This document shows, piece by piece, positions 17,274 through 28,818 of a stretch of DNA of 50,089 bases. Under the pieces are notes generated by a model. That model ran no database searches, had not been told where the DNA came from, and was given only the letters and a program-made list of their open reading frames with translations. The translations under genes were made by a program, and so were the position numbers. The stretch lies in the NCBI RefSeq assembly GCF_000739655.1, contig NZ_BATR01000157.1:1-50089 (forward strand), given 5' to 3'. How positions within the stretch are numbered: position 1 is the first letter of the stretch; every line of letters begins with the position of its first letter. Origin of the DNA: Verrucomicrobium sp. BvORR106 (lineage in GTDB: Bacteria; Verrucomicrobiota; Verrucomicrobiia; Verrucomicrobiales; Verrucomicrobiaceae).

Positions 17274-18371
17274 TTATGAATTCACGCGCATCGGCATGAG
17301 CACGTAGAGGAAATTGGTCCCACTACGCAGCACGCCAGGGCTGATCTCGTCAATCAAATGAAGGTAAACTTCGTCGCTGACGAGATTGCGCAACGGAGCC
17401 ATGAAGAACTCCGGGTTGAAGGCGATGGTCATCTCCGGCCCCTTGTAGTTGATGGCGACGCTCTCGCGGGCCTCACCCACGTCGGGAGCATTGGCCACCA
17501 CCTCGAGATTGTCCTTCGTCAGGTGAAGCTTCACCGAGTTGGACTTGTCGCTGAGAAGAAGGGACGTACGGCCGAGAGTGCGCAGGAGGGGCTCGCGATC
17601 CAGCGCGATGCGCTCACGGGCCTCACCGGGGATCACCTGGCGGTAGTTCGGGTAGTTGCCTTCGATCAGCTTGCTGGCGAGGAAGAAGTCACCCAAGTCA
17701 AAGGCGATCTGGCCGGAGCCCACCTTGAGGGTCACTTCGCCTTCGTCTTCCAGGAGGCGCTGGATCTCATTCACCGCCTTGGTCGGGATGATGATGTCCA
17801 CCTCGTTGCTCTGGGGAAACTCCAGCTCCTGCTCCACCATCGCCAGACGGCGACCGTCGGTGGCCACCATCGTCAGCATGTTCTCCTTGAAGGAACACAG
17901 GATGCCGTTGAGCACGTAGCGGGTCTCGTCCGTGGAGATGGAGTAGGATGTCTTGCGCAGGCAGTCTTTCAGCACGCGCTGCTCCAGCTTGAACTCACGC
18001 GCCTCGCTGAAGGTCGGCAGCGGCGGGAACTCATCAGCCGCCAGACCCATGACCTTGAAAAAGCTCGGACCGCTGCGGATGTGCGCCACATTGCGCTCAT
18101 CCACCGTCACTTCTACCTCGTCCGCCGGCAGTTCCCGGATGATCGAGACCAGCTTGCGCGCCGGAAGGGTTGTGGCTCCAGCCTCCTCAACTTCCGCCGC
18201 CACCGTACCGCTGATACCCACGTCAAGGTCCGTCGTGACAAACTGCAACTGGCCGTTGCCTGCCTTGATCAGGACGTTCGAAAGGATGGGGAGCGTCGTC
18301 CGGGTGCTGACGACATGTTGCACTTGTTGGAGCGCGGTGAGGAAAGCTTCCTTGCTGATGGAGAATTTCAT
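17274..18371 (-). CDS. dnaN: DNA polymerase III sliding clamp (beta subunit)
   Basis: The 365-residue product forms the ring that tethers the polymerase to DNA. It starts MKFSISKEAFLTALQQVQHV and contains TLPILSNVLIKA, the mid-protein YVLNGILCSFKENMLTMVATDGRRLAMV and the C-terminal FLYVLMPMRVNS, all typical of beta clamps. The frame is open upstream to 18431, but the ATG at 18371 matches the family N-terminus and length. It follows dnaA on the same strand after 123 bases that hold a long imperfect hairpin. Confidence 0.97.
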   Translation of the reverse strand: MKFSISKEAFLTALQQVQHVVSTRTTLPILSNVLIKAGNGQLQFVTTDLDVGISGTVAAEVEEAGATTLPARKLVSIIRELPADEVEVTVDERNVAHIRSGPSFFKVMGLAADEFPPLPTFSEAREFKLEQRVLKDCLRKTSYSISTDETRYVLNGILCSFKENMLTMVATDGRRLAMVEQELEFPQSNEVDIIIPTKAVNEIQRLLEDEGEVTLKVGSGQIAFDLGDFFLASKLIEGNYPNYRQVIPGEARERIALDREPLLRTLGRTSLLLSDKSNSVKLHLTKDNLEVVANAPDVGEARESVAINYKGPEMTIAFNPEFFMAPLRNLVSDEVYLHLIDEISPGVLRSGTNFLYVLMPMRVNS

Positions 18372-18423
18372 GGTCAGGCTTGCGGCTTCTCTTAGCGAGA
18401 GGCAAAAATTAAGCAAGCATAAT

Positions 18424-18484
18424 GGGAGCAAAACCGGATGGTGTCGAAGGAAAAAAGTCCTTTCGTCTCACCCGTTTTGCTCCC
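18424..18484. repeat. Long-loop inverted repeat between dnaA and dnaN
   Basis: Perfect 11-base arms GGGAGCAAAAC (18424-18434) and GTTTTGCTCCC (18474-18484) enclose a 39-base loop. The loop itself holds a small AAGGA/TCCTT hairpin with A-rich centre. It occupies most of the space between the dnaA stop and the dnaN start. It could attenuate read-through into dnaN or bind a regulator; neither is shown. Confidence 0.6.
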
Positions 18485-18494
18485 GGCAATCTGA

Positions 18495-20120
<1,626 letters not shown>

Positions 20121-20416
20121 TTCACCGCACCCTTAACCCCGCCCTCGCCGCCTGGAAAGTTTTTAAAATTCATGCTCATGGTTTAGGACTCTTCACGACG
20201 TCAAACAAGGAAATCTTCACATAATTTTAGAAGCAGATTTTAGTTGTCAGCCAGCAATGCGGATTTTTAATTTTTATTTATAGTGTTTCAAGATTGGATC
20301 ATTTTTTCCATGACGTTCGTCTTGACGTTTTGCCATCCTCGAGAAATCAAGCCTTCACAAACTTTCCACCTGCCCGCATTTGCCATATGCGGCAAGCGGC
20401 ACCTATTTTGCCTGCG
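20121..20416. other. AT-rich intergenic region beside dnaA, candidate origin
   Basis: This 296-base interval separates dnaA (leftward) from a small rightward gene. Its centre (about 20210-20310) is far more AT-rich than its surroundings, including GGATTTTTAATTTTTATTTA at 20260-20279, which could unwind. A TTGCC/GGCAA hairpin lies at 20380-20395 and TGACGTT occurs twice near 20311 and 20323. I could not find a consensus DnaA box (TTATNCACA) on either strand, only 6-of-9 matches, so the origin call rests on position and AT content. Confidence 0.4.
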
Positions 20417-20674
20417 ATGTCTCTAGATTTTCCAACCCTCAAGGCCCTGTTGCAAAAGCGTCTCGCCGTCATCGGTGATCATGCGCTGCGCGATGCTGAT
20501 CCCGCCTCTCACCTGAAGGCGCTGCAGGAGGTTTCTGAGGCCCTGGAAGCCGAGCACCAGCGGCTGCGCGGCAGCCTTCCGGGGCGCTTGCGTCATTTCC
20601 TAGAACAAGCCAGCTACCAGAAAGCACTGGCCCTGCTGGAGGACGGCGGCGCCAGCATCGAGGGGCCGCACTAG
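20417..20674 (+). CDS. Small helical protein of unknown function
   Basis: The 85-residue protein starts MSLDFPTLKALLQKRLAVIG and is almost wholly helical and charged, with heptad-like Leu/Ala spacing (HLKALQEVSEALEAEHQRL). A coiled-coil or small adaptor is plausible. The frame is open upstream to 20294, but the upstream part reads into the AT-rich intergenic region and has no protein-like composition, so the ATG at 20417 is preferred. It is divergent from dnaA. I do not recognise a family. Confidence 0.6.
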   Translation: MSLDFPTLKALLQKRLAVIGDHALRDADPASHLKALQEVSEALEAEHQRLRGSLPGRLRHFLEQASYQKALALLEDGGASIEGPH

Positions 20675-20788
20675 TAGTTTCCTACACCCCTTCCGCCGGA
20701 GCCGCAGCCAGAGGGCGGCGCAGGCGGGACGGCAGGCCAAGAACTTCGCGTCCTGAAGCTCCCCGGCCTCCAGAGCTGCGCGAGCAGG

Positions 20789-21553
20789 CTATGGAGTGAC
20801 CAGGGCAAAGAGCTTCTCCAGCGCGCTGCGCGGAGCCCGGGTGGCAATGAAATAACACTGACCGCCATCGCTCCAGCGCGCGACGTTCCAGCCGTCCCTT
20901 TCCACGAACTCCGGACGATGCAGCGGAGGCGCTCCGGGGAGACCGCCCTGGGCATTGTTCACCACCACCAGGTGGGCTTCCTTGCCGGGCATGATTTCAA
21001 AGCAGACCACGGTCACCTGCCGGGGACCCACCTGGACCGATTTGCACCCCAGGCTGGCCATGGCTTCCACCCCTTTGGGCAGACCGGCCGGCACGGGCTG
21101 CTGCTGCTTCACCAGCCGACTCCGGATCTCATCCAGATTGCTGGAAAAATGATCCAGCTGCACCGAGCCGGAATCGATTTCCCGGACCAGGGCCAGTGAC
21201 TGCCGTTGCCACTCCGGCATGGAGCGCTTGCTGCTCACATCCTGCCACAGAACGACCGCGCCCACAACGACCACAGCCAGGGCGGCAATCGTGCTCAACC
21301 AGACGTCCAATCGACGCCTGGCGGCAGGCCTCTCCGAAGCAGCGTGCTCAAGCTTTTGCAACCTCGCCCGCAGATCATCCGGCACTGGCACGTCAGCCAT
21401 CGCGCTGGCTATCTGTTCATCAAACTGACGCCGCTTCCCTTCCCAGTTCCCCAACTCAATGTCGGAGCCCGCCAGGGCACGAGCCTCCTCCGCCGTGTCC
21501 TGGGGACGCAGCGTGGTGGCATCGAGATTCAGCCTGGCTTCTTCAGGGGTCAT
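20789..21553 (-). CDS. Probable membrane anti-sigma factor
   Basis: The 254-residue protein has a cytoplasmic N-terminus of about 78 residues, rich in acidic and Arg residues. One membrane helix follows (STIAALAVVVVGAVVLW, about 84-100), then an extracytoplasmic domain of about 150 residues ending SALEKLFALVTP. No zinc-binding HxxxCxxC motif is visible. It lies 49 bases downstream of an ECF sigma gene on the same strand, with the single-pass topology of membrane anti-sigma factors. The function is inferred from topology and neighbourhood only. Confidence 0.7.
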   Translation of the reverse strand: MTPEEARLNLDATTLRPQDTAEEARALAGSDIELGNWEGKRRQFDEQIASAMADVPVPDDLRARLQKLEHAASERPAARRRLDVWLSTIAALAVVVVGAVVLWQDVSSKRSMPEWQRQSLALVREIDSGSVQLDHFSSNLDEIRSRLVKQQQPVPAGLPKGVEAMASLGCKSVQVGPRQVTVVCFEIMPGKEAHLVVVNNAQGGLPGAPPLHRPEFVERDGWNVARWSDGGQCYFIATRAPRSALEKLFALVTP

Positions 21554-21602
21554 GGGATCGTTGGGATCATCATCGCATCAGACATGTCATGTTCAGTGAC
21601 GC

Positions 21603-22244
21603 TCACGCAGGCCTCCCTTCACGAGATGCATCAGCGTATCGTTCGAGGATCTTCCGGAGCGCGGACTTGCCCCGGGATAGGCGGGACATCACGGTGCCCA
21701 CCGGCACCTCCAGCACATCGGCAATCTCTTTATAGGACAGCTCCTTGAGGTAGAAGAGCACCACCGGAGCACGATAGGTGGCATCCATTTGCTCAAGGGC
21801 CAGCTGTAGCGTCGCACTGTCCACCACGGGCGGGTCGCCCTCGCTCTCCACCACCTCGCCATGGCGCTCCGCGTCGAACTCCACCTTCTCATGCCGCTGC
21901 TCCTTCCGGGCCATGCCCAGCCACTCTCGATACAAAGTCGTGAAGAGCCAGGTCTTGACCTTGGACTTGTCCCGGAGGGCCTCCCCTTTTCGAGCCCATT
22001 GCAGGAAGGTGTGCTGCACCAGATCCTGGGCCGTGGCCTGCTGGTGGCACATGCTCAGGGCAAAACGATAGAGCGGCGCATAGTGCGCATCCACGATCTG
22101 CTCGAAACTGGGCATCACCTCCCCCACCGTCCCAGCTAAGGTGGGGCTACGCTCACGGTCAATCGGGATCTCTCTTTCCGGAGGCTCCATCCAGCGGACC
22201 ACACTGCCCCACGTCACACCCGTGTTGGTCTGAAGGTGGTTCAT
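21603..22244 (-). CDS. ECF-type RNA polymerase sigma factor
   Basis: Region 2 begins FEQIVDAHYAPLYRFALSMC, with AQDLVQHTFLQWAR. Region 4 reads YRAPVVLFYLKELSYKEIADVLEVPVGTVMSRLSRGKSALRKIL, the helix-turn-helix for the -35 element. Together they make about 170 residues, the normal ECF size. Start choice is unclear: the frame is open to 22448, ATG 22244 gives 213 residues, and ATG 22115 (MPSFEQIV, preceded by a GGGGGAGG run) gives the minimal sigma factor. It is followed by the probable anti-sigma gene, so it is probably held at the membrane until a signal arrives. Confidence 0.9.
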   Translation of the reverse strand: MNHLQTNTGVTWGSVVRWMEPPEREIPIDRERSPTLAGTVGEVMPSFEQIVDAHYAPLYRFALSMCHQQATAQDLVQHTFLQWARKGEALRDKSKVKTWLFTTLYREWLGMARKEQRHEKVEFDAERHGEVVESEGDPPVVDSATLQLALEQMDATYRAPVVLFYLKELSYKEIADVLEVPVGTVMSRLSRGKSALRKILERYADASREGRPA

Positions 22245-22395
22245 GGGAGGTTCAGTTTTGCGTTGAGTTTGATGATGGCCATGAGTTCGGTCCTGACGCA
22301 TTGACCGGGACCCCATCTGCGGGTAGTCGGAGGTGAGAGCCGCCATCCTGGCCGGGTATTCCCGAAAAACAGATCCTTTTTGCCCTCTATCTGCT

Positions 22396-25300
22396 GTGAC
22401 TCCGCCCTCCACCTGGAAAATTGCCGCCGATACAGGCGGGACCTTCACGGATTGCCATGCGCTGACGCCATCCGGGGACGAGCGGCGGGTGAAAGTGCTT
22501 TCTTCGGGAGTGCTGCGCGGCCTTGCGGAATGGGCCGACGAACGCGCCGCTATCCTGGCTCAAACCTGGGATATGCCAGCGGGGTTCTTCGCTGGCTGGA
22601 CCTTACGCTCCGCCGTCGCCGGAGGAGTCGGCACCGTCGTCCGTGACTCATTCGTCCTGGACGGCAGATTACTGCTTCAGTTCGAAGAAACTTCCACCCC
22701 TGCCCTGCCCGGCACCCTGGTGGAGCTTAGCTCCGGCGAGGCCGCTCCGGTGCTGGGGGCGCGACTCCTGACCCGCACGGCGCTGGGTCACGCCTTTCCG
22801 CCCTTGCAGTTCCGCTTGGCCACAACGCGCGCCACCAATGCGCTGCTGGAGCGCAAGGGCACCCCGGTGGCGCTCTTCGTCACCCAGGGATTTGGGGACC
22901 TGCTGCGCATTGGGGATCAACGCCGCCCCCAGCTCTTTGCCCTGCACCACGTCCCGCGGGAGGTGCACTATGCGGAGGTCTGCGAGGTAAGGGAGCGTCT
23001 GGCAGCCGATGGCTCCGTGCTCACGCCTCTCGACGAAGCGGCACTGCGGGCACGCGCCCTGGAACTGGTGCAATCCGGATTGGTCACTGCCGCCGTCAGC
23101 CTGCTGCACAGTGACATCCAGCCTGCCCATGAGCTGGCGGTGGAAAAGATCCTGCGGGAATGCGGCTTCCAACATGTCTCCCTGAGCAGCCGCCTCGCCC
23201 CTTTCATCCGCATTCTTCCCCGGGCCCAGAGCGCCGTGGCCAATGCCTACCTAACGGGACCGGTCGAGCAATTCATCCGCGATGTGGCGACGCCCATCGC
23301 AGCGGGCCACGACACCGTGCCTTTGTCACTGATGACGAGCGCGGCAGCGCTGGAATCGTCCGCCACCATTCAGCCAAAGGATCTCCTTCTGAGCGGCCCC
23401 GCCGCTGGTGCTCTCGGGGCACTCCATGCGGCGCAGCGGTTGGGATTCAACCGCATCATCACCTTTGACATGGGCGGCACCAGCACGGACGTGGCGCGAT
23501 TGGACGGCGCGGTGGCCTACCGCTTCACCCAGACGGTGGGCGGCACCACGCTCCTGAGCCCCGGCGTGGCCATTGAAACCGCGGCCGCCGGCGGTGGCTC
23601 CATCTGCCACCTCACGCCACAAGGGCTCGCGGTGGGTCCGCAGAGCGCAGGATCCGACCCCGGCCCTGCCTGCTATGGCAAGGGAGGTCCGCTCGCGATC
23701 ACCGACGTGAATCTGCTGCTGGAACGCTTTGACCCCACCCGTGCTCCCATCCCGCTGAGTCTGGAGGCCGCGGAAGCCCGGCTCCAGGAACTGCTGGCCG
23801 CCACCAACGCCCAGAGACCGATCTCGCTCACCCGGGAGGAACTGCTGCACCAACTGCTGGCACTCGCCACTGAGCGCATGGCCGATGCCATTCGCAAGAT
23901 CTCCGTGCTGGAAGGTTATGACCCGGCAGAGTATGCCCTGCTCGCCTTTGGCGGGGCCGGCCCCCAGCACGCGTGCGATGTTGCCGCCCGGCTCGGCATG
24001 ACCACCGTGCTGGCACCGCACCATGCCGGCATCCTGAGCGCAGTGGGCCTTCAGGAAGCGCTGCCAGAGAAGTTCGCGGAAAAACAAGTGCTACAACCTC
24101 TGGAGAACGTCACCACCTCCCTGCCTGAGCTGCTGACAGACCTGGCGGCAGAGGCCCAGTCAGCTCTTCCTGCAGGTGGCCACGGAAGCACCATCCGCCA
24201 ACTGGCTGAACTGCGCCTGCGTGGTCAGGACACCCCGTTGCAACTGGAGTTTGTAGATTCCTCAAACCTGGCTCAAGACTTCGCCACCAAGTACACCCAT
24301 CTCTTTGGCTATGCTCCGCCCTCCACCAAGCCGGTGGAACTGGTGAGCGTGCGCGTCATTGCCACCAGCGCGGCCTCCGCTCCCGCCAAGGCGGCAGATA
24401 TTGCGAATCTCCCGGATCCGATCAAAGGGCCGAAGCTGGTGCAAGATGCCTTCAGCACCCTTCTGGTAGCCCCCGGTTGGACGGCCCAGGATCACCCGGC
24501 GCTGGGATGGGTGCTCAAGCAGGAGGAGGCTCCAGAAGGCAATGCTCCCGCATCCATTCCTTCGGACCTGTTCCGACATCGCTTCACCAGCATCGTGGAG
24601 GACATGGGCGCGCTGCTGCGCCGCACCGCGCTTTCCACGAACATTCGCGAGCGGCTCGACTACTCCTGCGCACTGCTCTCACCCGAGGGGCGCCTGGTGG
24701 TCAGTGCGCCCCATATCCCCGTCCATCTGGGCGCCTTGGGTGTTTGTGTGCGGGAGGTGCTAAAGGTCTGCCCCGTGCAACCCGGAGACACGATCATCAC
24801 GAACCACCCTGCCTACGGCGGTTCCCATCTGCCGGACGTGACACTCATCACACCGGTGTTTGATGTCTCCTCGAACCTCCTCGGCTTTGTGGCCAATCGT
24901 GCCCACCATGCCGAGATCGGCGGCCTGTCCCCGGGCTCCATGCCGGCCAATGCCCGCACGCTTCCCGAGGAGGGAGTGGTCATCTTCCCGCATTACCTGC
25001 GTCGGGGTGGCGAGGTCCAGTGGGAGGAGATTCGCAGCCTGCTGACGACTGCGCCTCATCCAACGCGCTCGGTGGAGGACAACCTGGCCGACCTGCAGGC
25101 CCAACTGGCCGCCAACCTGTTGGGGGCGGAGCGTCTCCTGGGCCTGATCCCTGAAGGTTCAGCCCCGGAAATCCTGCCGCAGCAGATGCAGTTCATTCTG
25201 GATCAGTCGAGCCACATCATGCGGGCATTTCTGGACCGCATTCCCGCAGGTGAGGCCGAGGAACCTCTGGATGACGGCCGCCTCATCCGCATCAGACTGG

Positions 25301-26085
25301 CTCAGGTGGATGGCCGACTCCGGCTGGACTTCAACGGTTCTGGCTCGCAGCATCCGGGCAATCTGAATGCCACCCCCGCCATTGTCAGCAGCGCCGTGCT
25401 CTACGTCCTGCGGCTCGTGCTCCAGGAGGATCTGCCGCTCAACGAAGGTCTGCTGGAAGATGTGGACATCCTCCTGCCTGAAGGGAGTTTCCTGAACCCT
25501 AACTTCAACCACACGCCACCACCAGCCGTGGTGGGAGGTAACACAGAGGTCAGCCAGCGGGTGGTGGACACCCTGCTCAAGGCCCTGGGCATCCAGGCCT
25601 GCAGCCAGGGCACCATGAACAACTTCCTCTTCGGGAACGCCCGCTTCGGCTACTATGAAACCCTCTGCGGCGGCACCGGAGCATCGGAGGGCCACGCAGG
25701 AGGCAGCGCCCTGCACAGTCACATGACGAACACCGCCATCACCGATGTGGAGGTGATTGAGCGCCGCTACCCCGTCCGGCTCCACCAGTTCGCCATCCGC
25801 AACGGCTCAGGTGGCCAGGGCATTCATCCCGGCGGAGACGGCGTGGTGCGGGAGTTTGAGTTCCTGGAACCCCTCACCGTCTCCGTCCTCACCCAGCACC
25901 GGGTGACAGCTCCCTATGGGCTGCGTGGAGGCGGGACGGGATCCTGCGGCCGCCAGACACTTGTGCCTGCCCATGGCGGAGCGCCCGAGGCACTCCCCTC
26001 CAGCGCCACCTTCACCGTCCAACCGGGTGATCGTACGATCATGGAGACGCCCGGCGGTGGCGGCTGGGGAGAAGGGACAAACTAA
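22396..26085 (+). CDS. 5-oxoprolinase / hydantoinase A-B fusion, ATP-dependent
   Basis: This protein of about 1,229 residues fuses HyuA- and HyuB-type subunits, as ATP-dependent 5-oxoprolinases do; these open 5-oxoproline to glutamate. The HyuA part has the phosphate-binding [15 protein letters not shown] at the start, then [28 protein letters not shown] and [14 protein letters not shown]. The HyuB part begins near residue 720 with [16 protein letters not shown] and contains [26 protein letters not shown], and ends in [14 protein letters not shown] and [11 protein letters not shown] hydantoinase or acetophenone-carboxylase-like substrate cannot be excluded. The start is GTG 22396 or GTG 22333. 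It is divergent from the ECF sigma gene. Confidence 0.92.
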   Translation: MTPPSTWKIAADTGGTFTDCHALTPSGDERRVKVLSSGVLRGLAEWADERAAILAQTWDMPAGFFAGWTLRSAVAGGVGTVVRDSFVLDGRLLLQFEETSTPALPGTLVELSSGEAAPVLGARLLTRTALGHAFPPLQFRLATTRATNALLERKGTPVALFVTQGFGDLLRIGDQRRPQLFALHHVPREVHYAEVCEVRERLAADGSVLTPLDEAALRARALELVQSGLVTAAVSLLHSDIQPAHELAVEKILRECGFQHVSLSSRLAPFIRILPRAQSAVANAYLTGPVEQFIRDVATPIAAGHDTVPLSLMTSAAALESSATIQPKDLLLSGPAAGALGALHAAQRLGFNRIITFDMGGTSTDVARLDGAVAYRFTQTVGGTTLLSPGVAIETAAAGGGSICHLTPQGLAVGPQSAGSDPGPACYGKGGPLAITDVNLLLERFDPTRAPIPLSLEAAEARLQELLAATNAQRPISLTREELLHQLLALATERMADAIRKISVLEGYDPAEYALLAFGGAGPQHACDVAARLGMTTVLAPHHAGILSAVGLQEALPEKFAEKQVLQPLENVTTSLPELLTDLAAEAQSALPAGGHGSTIRQLAELRLRGQDTPLQLEFVDSSNLAQDFATKYTHLFGYAPPSTKPVELVSVRVIATSAASAPAKAADIANLPDPIKGPKLVQDAFSTLLVAPGWTAQDHPALGWVLKQEEAPEGNAPASIPSDLFRHRFTSIVEDMGALLRRTALSTNIRERLDYSCALLSPEGRLVVSAPHIPVHLGALGVCVREVLKVCPVQPGDTIITNHPAYGGSHLPDVTLITPVFDVSSNLLGFVANRAHHAEIGGLSPGSMPANARTLPEEGVVIFPHYLRRGGEVQWEEIRSLLTTAPHPTRSVEDNLADLQAQLAANLLGAERLLGLIPEGSAPEILPQQMQFILDQSSHIMRAFLDRIPAGEAEEPLDDGRLIRIRLAQVDGRLRLDFNGSGSQHPGNLNATPAIVSSAVLYVLRLVLQEDLPLNEGLLEDVDILLPEGSFLNPNFNHTPPPAVVGGNTEVSQRVVDTLLKALGIQACSQGTMNNFLFGNARFGYYETLCGGTGASEGHAGGSALHSHMTNTAITDVEVIERRYPVRLHQFAIRNGSGGQGIHPGGDGVVREFEFLEPLTVSVLTQHRVTAPYGLRGGGTGSCGRQTLVPAHGGAPEALPSSATFTVQPGDRTIMETPGGGGWGEGTN

Positions 26086-26228
26086 GGGCCAACGGCCCGG
26101 CTTCATAGGAGCCTGGGGCATCGCTCCAGGTTGTCAGGACCAGGAGATGCTCAGGCCTGCAGGACCGATTCATTCAGGGAAACTTCCAAGGTAACCCAAC
26201 CGTGCCCGTGAAGCCCTAAAACGAAGTC

Positions 26229-26843
26229 ATGAAAGCCGCTTTCACCACCCTGGCCGCATTGGTCTGCGCCACTTGGCTGGCCCACGCCGCAGAGCCTGCG
26301 CCAACCAGCGCCATTGCCGTGACCCTTCATGATTCTCACGGCCTGTCCGCCGCATCTGTAGATGCGAGCCTCCTGGAAATCATTCTCTTCAAGCCGCACA
26401 CCCATTTCCACCTCAAGATCTCCAACACCACCCAGCAGGCATTGACGCTGTGGCGTCCCTATTGCCCAGAGGGCGATGATGCGATGTCGATCGAGTTCCG
26501 GGATGCCAGTGCTCCTGACAAGGTATTCCATGCTCACACGGGCTACAGCTACACCGGAGGCATGGGCATCCCCAAGGTGCTGACGCTGGCGGCCGGAGAT
26601 GACCTGCTCGTGAATGTGGACTTGCTCAACGAGTGGGTGCTGCCCTTTCCCATGCAAGCCGACGAAACGCGCTTGATGGAAATCAGGGCCGCCTATCGCT
26701 CCGCACCCCTGACAGATGAACGGCAGAAGAGCCTTTTTGGCGCCAAGGAGAAAGCCCCGGTCTGGACCGGCGAATCGACCTCCGACTGGCACAAGGTCCG
26801 GATCATCAATCGGACGGGATCAAAGATAGCCCCGAGGCACTGA
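26229..26843 (+). CDS. Secreted protein of unknown function
   Basis: The 204-residue protein carries a signal peptide (MKAAFTTLAALVCATWLAHA-A). The mature part reads as beta-sandwich-like strands (FHLKISNTTQQALTLWRPYC, MSIEFRDAS, DLLVNVDLLNEWVL), with a single Cys in YCPEG. Such short secreted sandwich proteins are frequent in this phylum, but I cannot assign a family or role. It is convergent with the stress protein gene, only 36 bases away. Confidence 0.7.
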   Translation: MKAAFTTLAALVCATWLAHAAEPAPTSAIAVTLHDSHGLSAASVDASLLEIILFKPHTHFHLKISNTTQQALTLWRPYCPEGDDAMSIEFRDASAPDKVFHAHTGYSYTGGMGIPKVLTLAAGDDLLVNVDLLNEWVLPFPMQADETRLMEIRAAYRSAPLTDERQKSLFGAKEKAPVWTGESTSDWHKVRIINRTGSKIAPRH

Positions 26844-26879
26844 CGACCCAAGACACGGGATCGAGACCCAACATCCCCC

Positions 26880-27329
26880 TTACCCATCTTTGGCCGTGGA
26901 GGGGACGATGAGCACTGGGCAAGGGGCTTTCTTCAGCACCTCCGTCGTGGCAGTGCCGACGAGGAAGTTGTACAACGCCCCGTGCCCGTGAGTTCCCATC
27001 AGGATGAGGTCGGCGTTGTGCTGCGAGGCCTCCGCCACGATGGACTCCACCGTAGCCCCGTGCAGTTGTTTGGTGCTGGTCTGCACGCCAAACTTGGTGA
27101 GGGATTCACCCAAAGCGTCCAGCTTCTCGCGGTCTGTTGCTATTTCCTCTTCCGTGGGTTCTCGCAGGATCGTGGGAGACGCCACCCCGATGCCCACCAC
27201 CGTCGATTCCTTGGGGACCACATGCACCACAATGACGTGACTGCCAAAGGCGTGCGCCAGTTTGTGAGCCTGCTTGAGGATCTTGAACGTCAGATCCGAG
27301 AAGTCCACGAGTGCGACGATGGTTTTCAT
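26880..27329 (-). CDS. Universal stress protein (UspA family)
   Basis: The 149-residue single-domain protein has the UspA N-terminus MKTIVALVDFSDLTFKIL. It also carries the ATP-binding signature G-2x-G-9x-G-T in MGTHGHGALYNFLVGTAT, followed by PCPVLIVPS, so it is of the nucleotide-binding type. Proteins of this family accumulate under starvation and other stress. It lies 82 bases downstream of the 27412-28575 gene on the same strand and may be co-transcribed. Confidence 0.93.
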   Translation of the reverse strand: MKTIVALVDFSDLTFKILKQAHKLAHAFGSHVIVVHVVPKESTVVGIGVASPTILREPTEEEIATDREKLDALGESLTKFGVQTSTKQLHGATVESIVAEASQHNADLILMGTHGHGALYNFLVGTATTEVLKKAPCPVLIVPSTAKDG

Positions 27330-27411
27330 AAAGTCTCTGACCGCCTGGAGATCCGGGCGTTTGTTTCATCCCTTGGTATTTTCAAGCCACGGGCGGCATC
27401 CCGCCCGCGTG

Positions 27412-28575
27412 TTATTTCTCTGCCACCGTCGTGGGGGCAGTACTCGCTGGCGCAGGCACAGCGGCAGGAACCGAACTCACCCGCCAGGCTGGCTTGCCAG
27501 AGATGCGCTCGGCTTCGATCTCACAGAGCTTCAACCGACGCTCAAAGGCCTCCTGAGAGGGATTGAACTGGAAGGCCTCCAACAAGCAAACGGTGGCCAT
27601 GAGACCTTCGTCATTGTCGGCAATTTCCGCGATCCACGGGTGGAAGGTCGTGAAGCGGGTGGACATGATCAGGCTGGTGTCATGCTCCTTTTGAGCCAGC
27701 ACCTTTTTGAACCACCCGGCGAAATGCACGTCCGATTTGCACGAGGCCCAGCTCACGATGTAGGGCTTGTCCTTGGATTTGGAAAGGGAGGATGACAGGG
27801 AGGCCAGCCCGGGACGCGTGTTCCGGTACGGCGTGTAGTCCACTCGGTGGAGGTACTTCACCCCATCCGGCTTGATCTCGGGCGGGAACGTATCCGGGCC
27901 GCCGCCTTCGCGGGAGTGCCCCACATAGAGCATCACCTCAGCCTCTGAGGCCGCCTTTTGCATAAACTTCAGCGCCTCCTCACTGTACTTCACCTGCTCC
28001 AGATACTCGGCCCCAATGTTGCGGGCAAAGCTGGTGGTCCGGGCGCTCCAGATCATGGCAATGTTGAGCCGACGTCCGTTGGTGCCGAGCCCCTCGAACA
28101 GACGCAGGTTCCGCGCATCAGCCGTCACGCCCAGTTGCTCACGCTTCTCCTCGGTCGGCTCCACCGGCTTATACCCCGCCTTCTTCAGGTAGTCCATGAA
28201 GTGCTCCGCACGGAAGGGGTCGTTCACGTGCCGGATGTCTGCCGAATTGTCGTAGCCGAAGACCACCCGGATGTCAGCCTCATTGTCGTTGGCAAACACG
28301 CGCTGCAGGTTGCGCTCAAATGGCGTGAGCGGAGCAGCCGGAACGGGAACGACGGCGGGCGTGGAGGCCGGGGCATCCGGCCGCAGAAGGGTGAGTGGCG
28401 GCGGCGTAGGCGGCACGGCGGACGACGCCATCACGCCGGTCGGTGCGGGGAGTTCCGCTGCGGCGAGTCCCGGCAGCACGACGCCGGCCAACCCGACCGC
28501 CGCGATCACGGAGCAACCTCTCCAACGCAGGAGGGTGCGGCAGCCTGATAGGAGATGCATGAAAGGGGGGGACAT
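27412..28575 (-). CDS. Secreted protein, possible caspase-like fold
   Basis: The 387-residue product has an N-terminal signal or anchor (about 12-40) and a Pro/Ala-rich linker (about 42-85). A globular domain then begins VVFGYDNSADIRHVNDP. A strand-loop VMLYVGHSREGGG (His220) and a later strand-loop YIVSWASCKSDVHF (Cys279) are spaced like the His/Cys dyads of caspase-fold peptidases (C14/C25). A long helix between them fits too. This is pattern recognition only; no family is certain. The frame is open upstream to 28731, but the signal sequence supports ATG 28575 (or 28560). Confidence 0.65.
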   Translation of the reverse strand: MSPPFMHLLSGCRTLLRWRGCSVIAAVGLAGVVLPGLAAAELPAPTGVMASSAVPPTPPPLTLLRPDAPASTPAVVPVPAAPLTPFERNLQRVFANDNEADIRVVFGYDNSADIRHVNDPFRAEHFMDYLKKAGYKPVEPTEEKREQLGVTADARNLRLFEGLGTNGRRLNIAMIWSARTTSFARNIGAEYLEQVKYSEEALKFMQKAASEAEVMLYVGHSREGGGPDTFPPEIKPDGVKYLHRVDYTPYRNTRPGLASLSSSLSKSKDKPYIVSWASCKSDVHFAGWFKKVLAQKEHDTSLIMSTRFTTFHPWIAEIADNDEGLMATVCLLEAFQFNPSQEAFERRLKLCEIEAERISGKPAWRVSSVPAAVPAPASTAPTTVAEK

Positions 28576-28818
28576 GCAAAGCCCGGGGTTTTCTGGGGCG
28601 GATGACTGGATTTTACCACAGGGGGCGCGGCGATCAAGATCTGACCGTTTCATCTTCAAGGGCATGCGGGGTTGTCTGAAGATCGCGCGACACCTGTGCG
28701 CTGGTGGCACGCCCACTGCGAAATCTCCCACTTCACTGATGGCAAAGGCGTAATCTGCTTCCAGAGTTCAAGCCCCCCGGGTGTTGCGCCACGCGCGACA
28801 CCCCGTCCAGCCTGCCCT

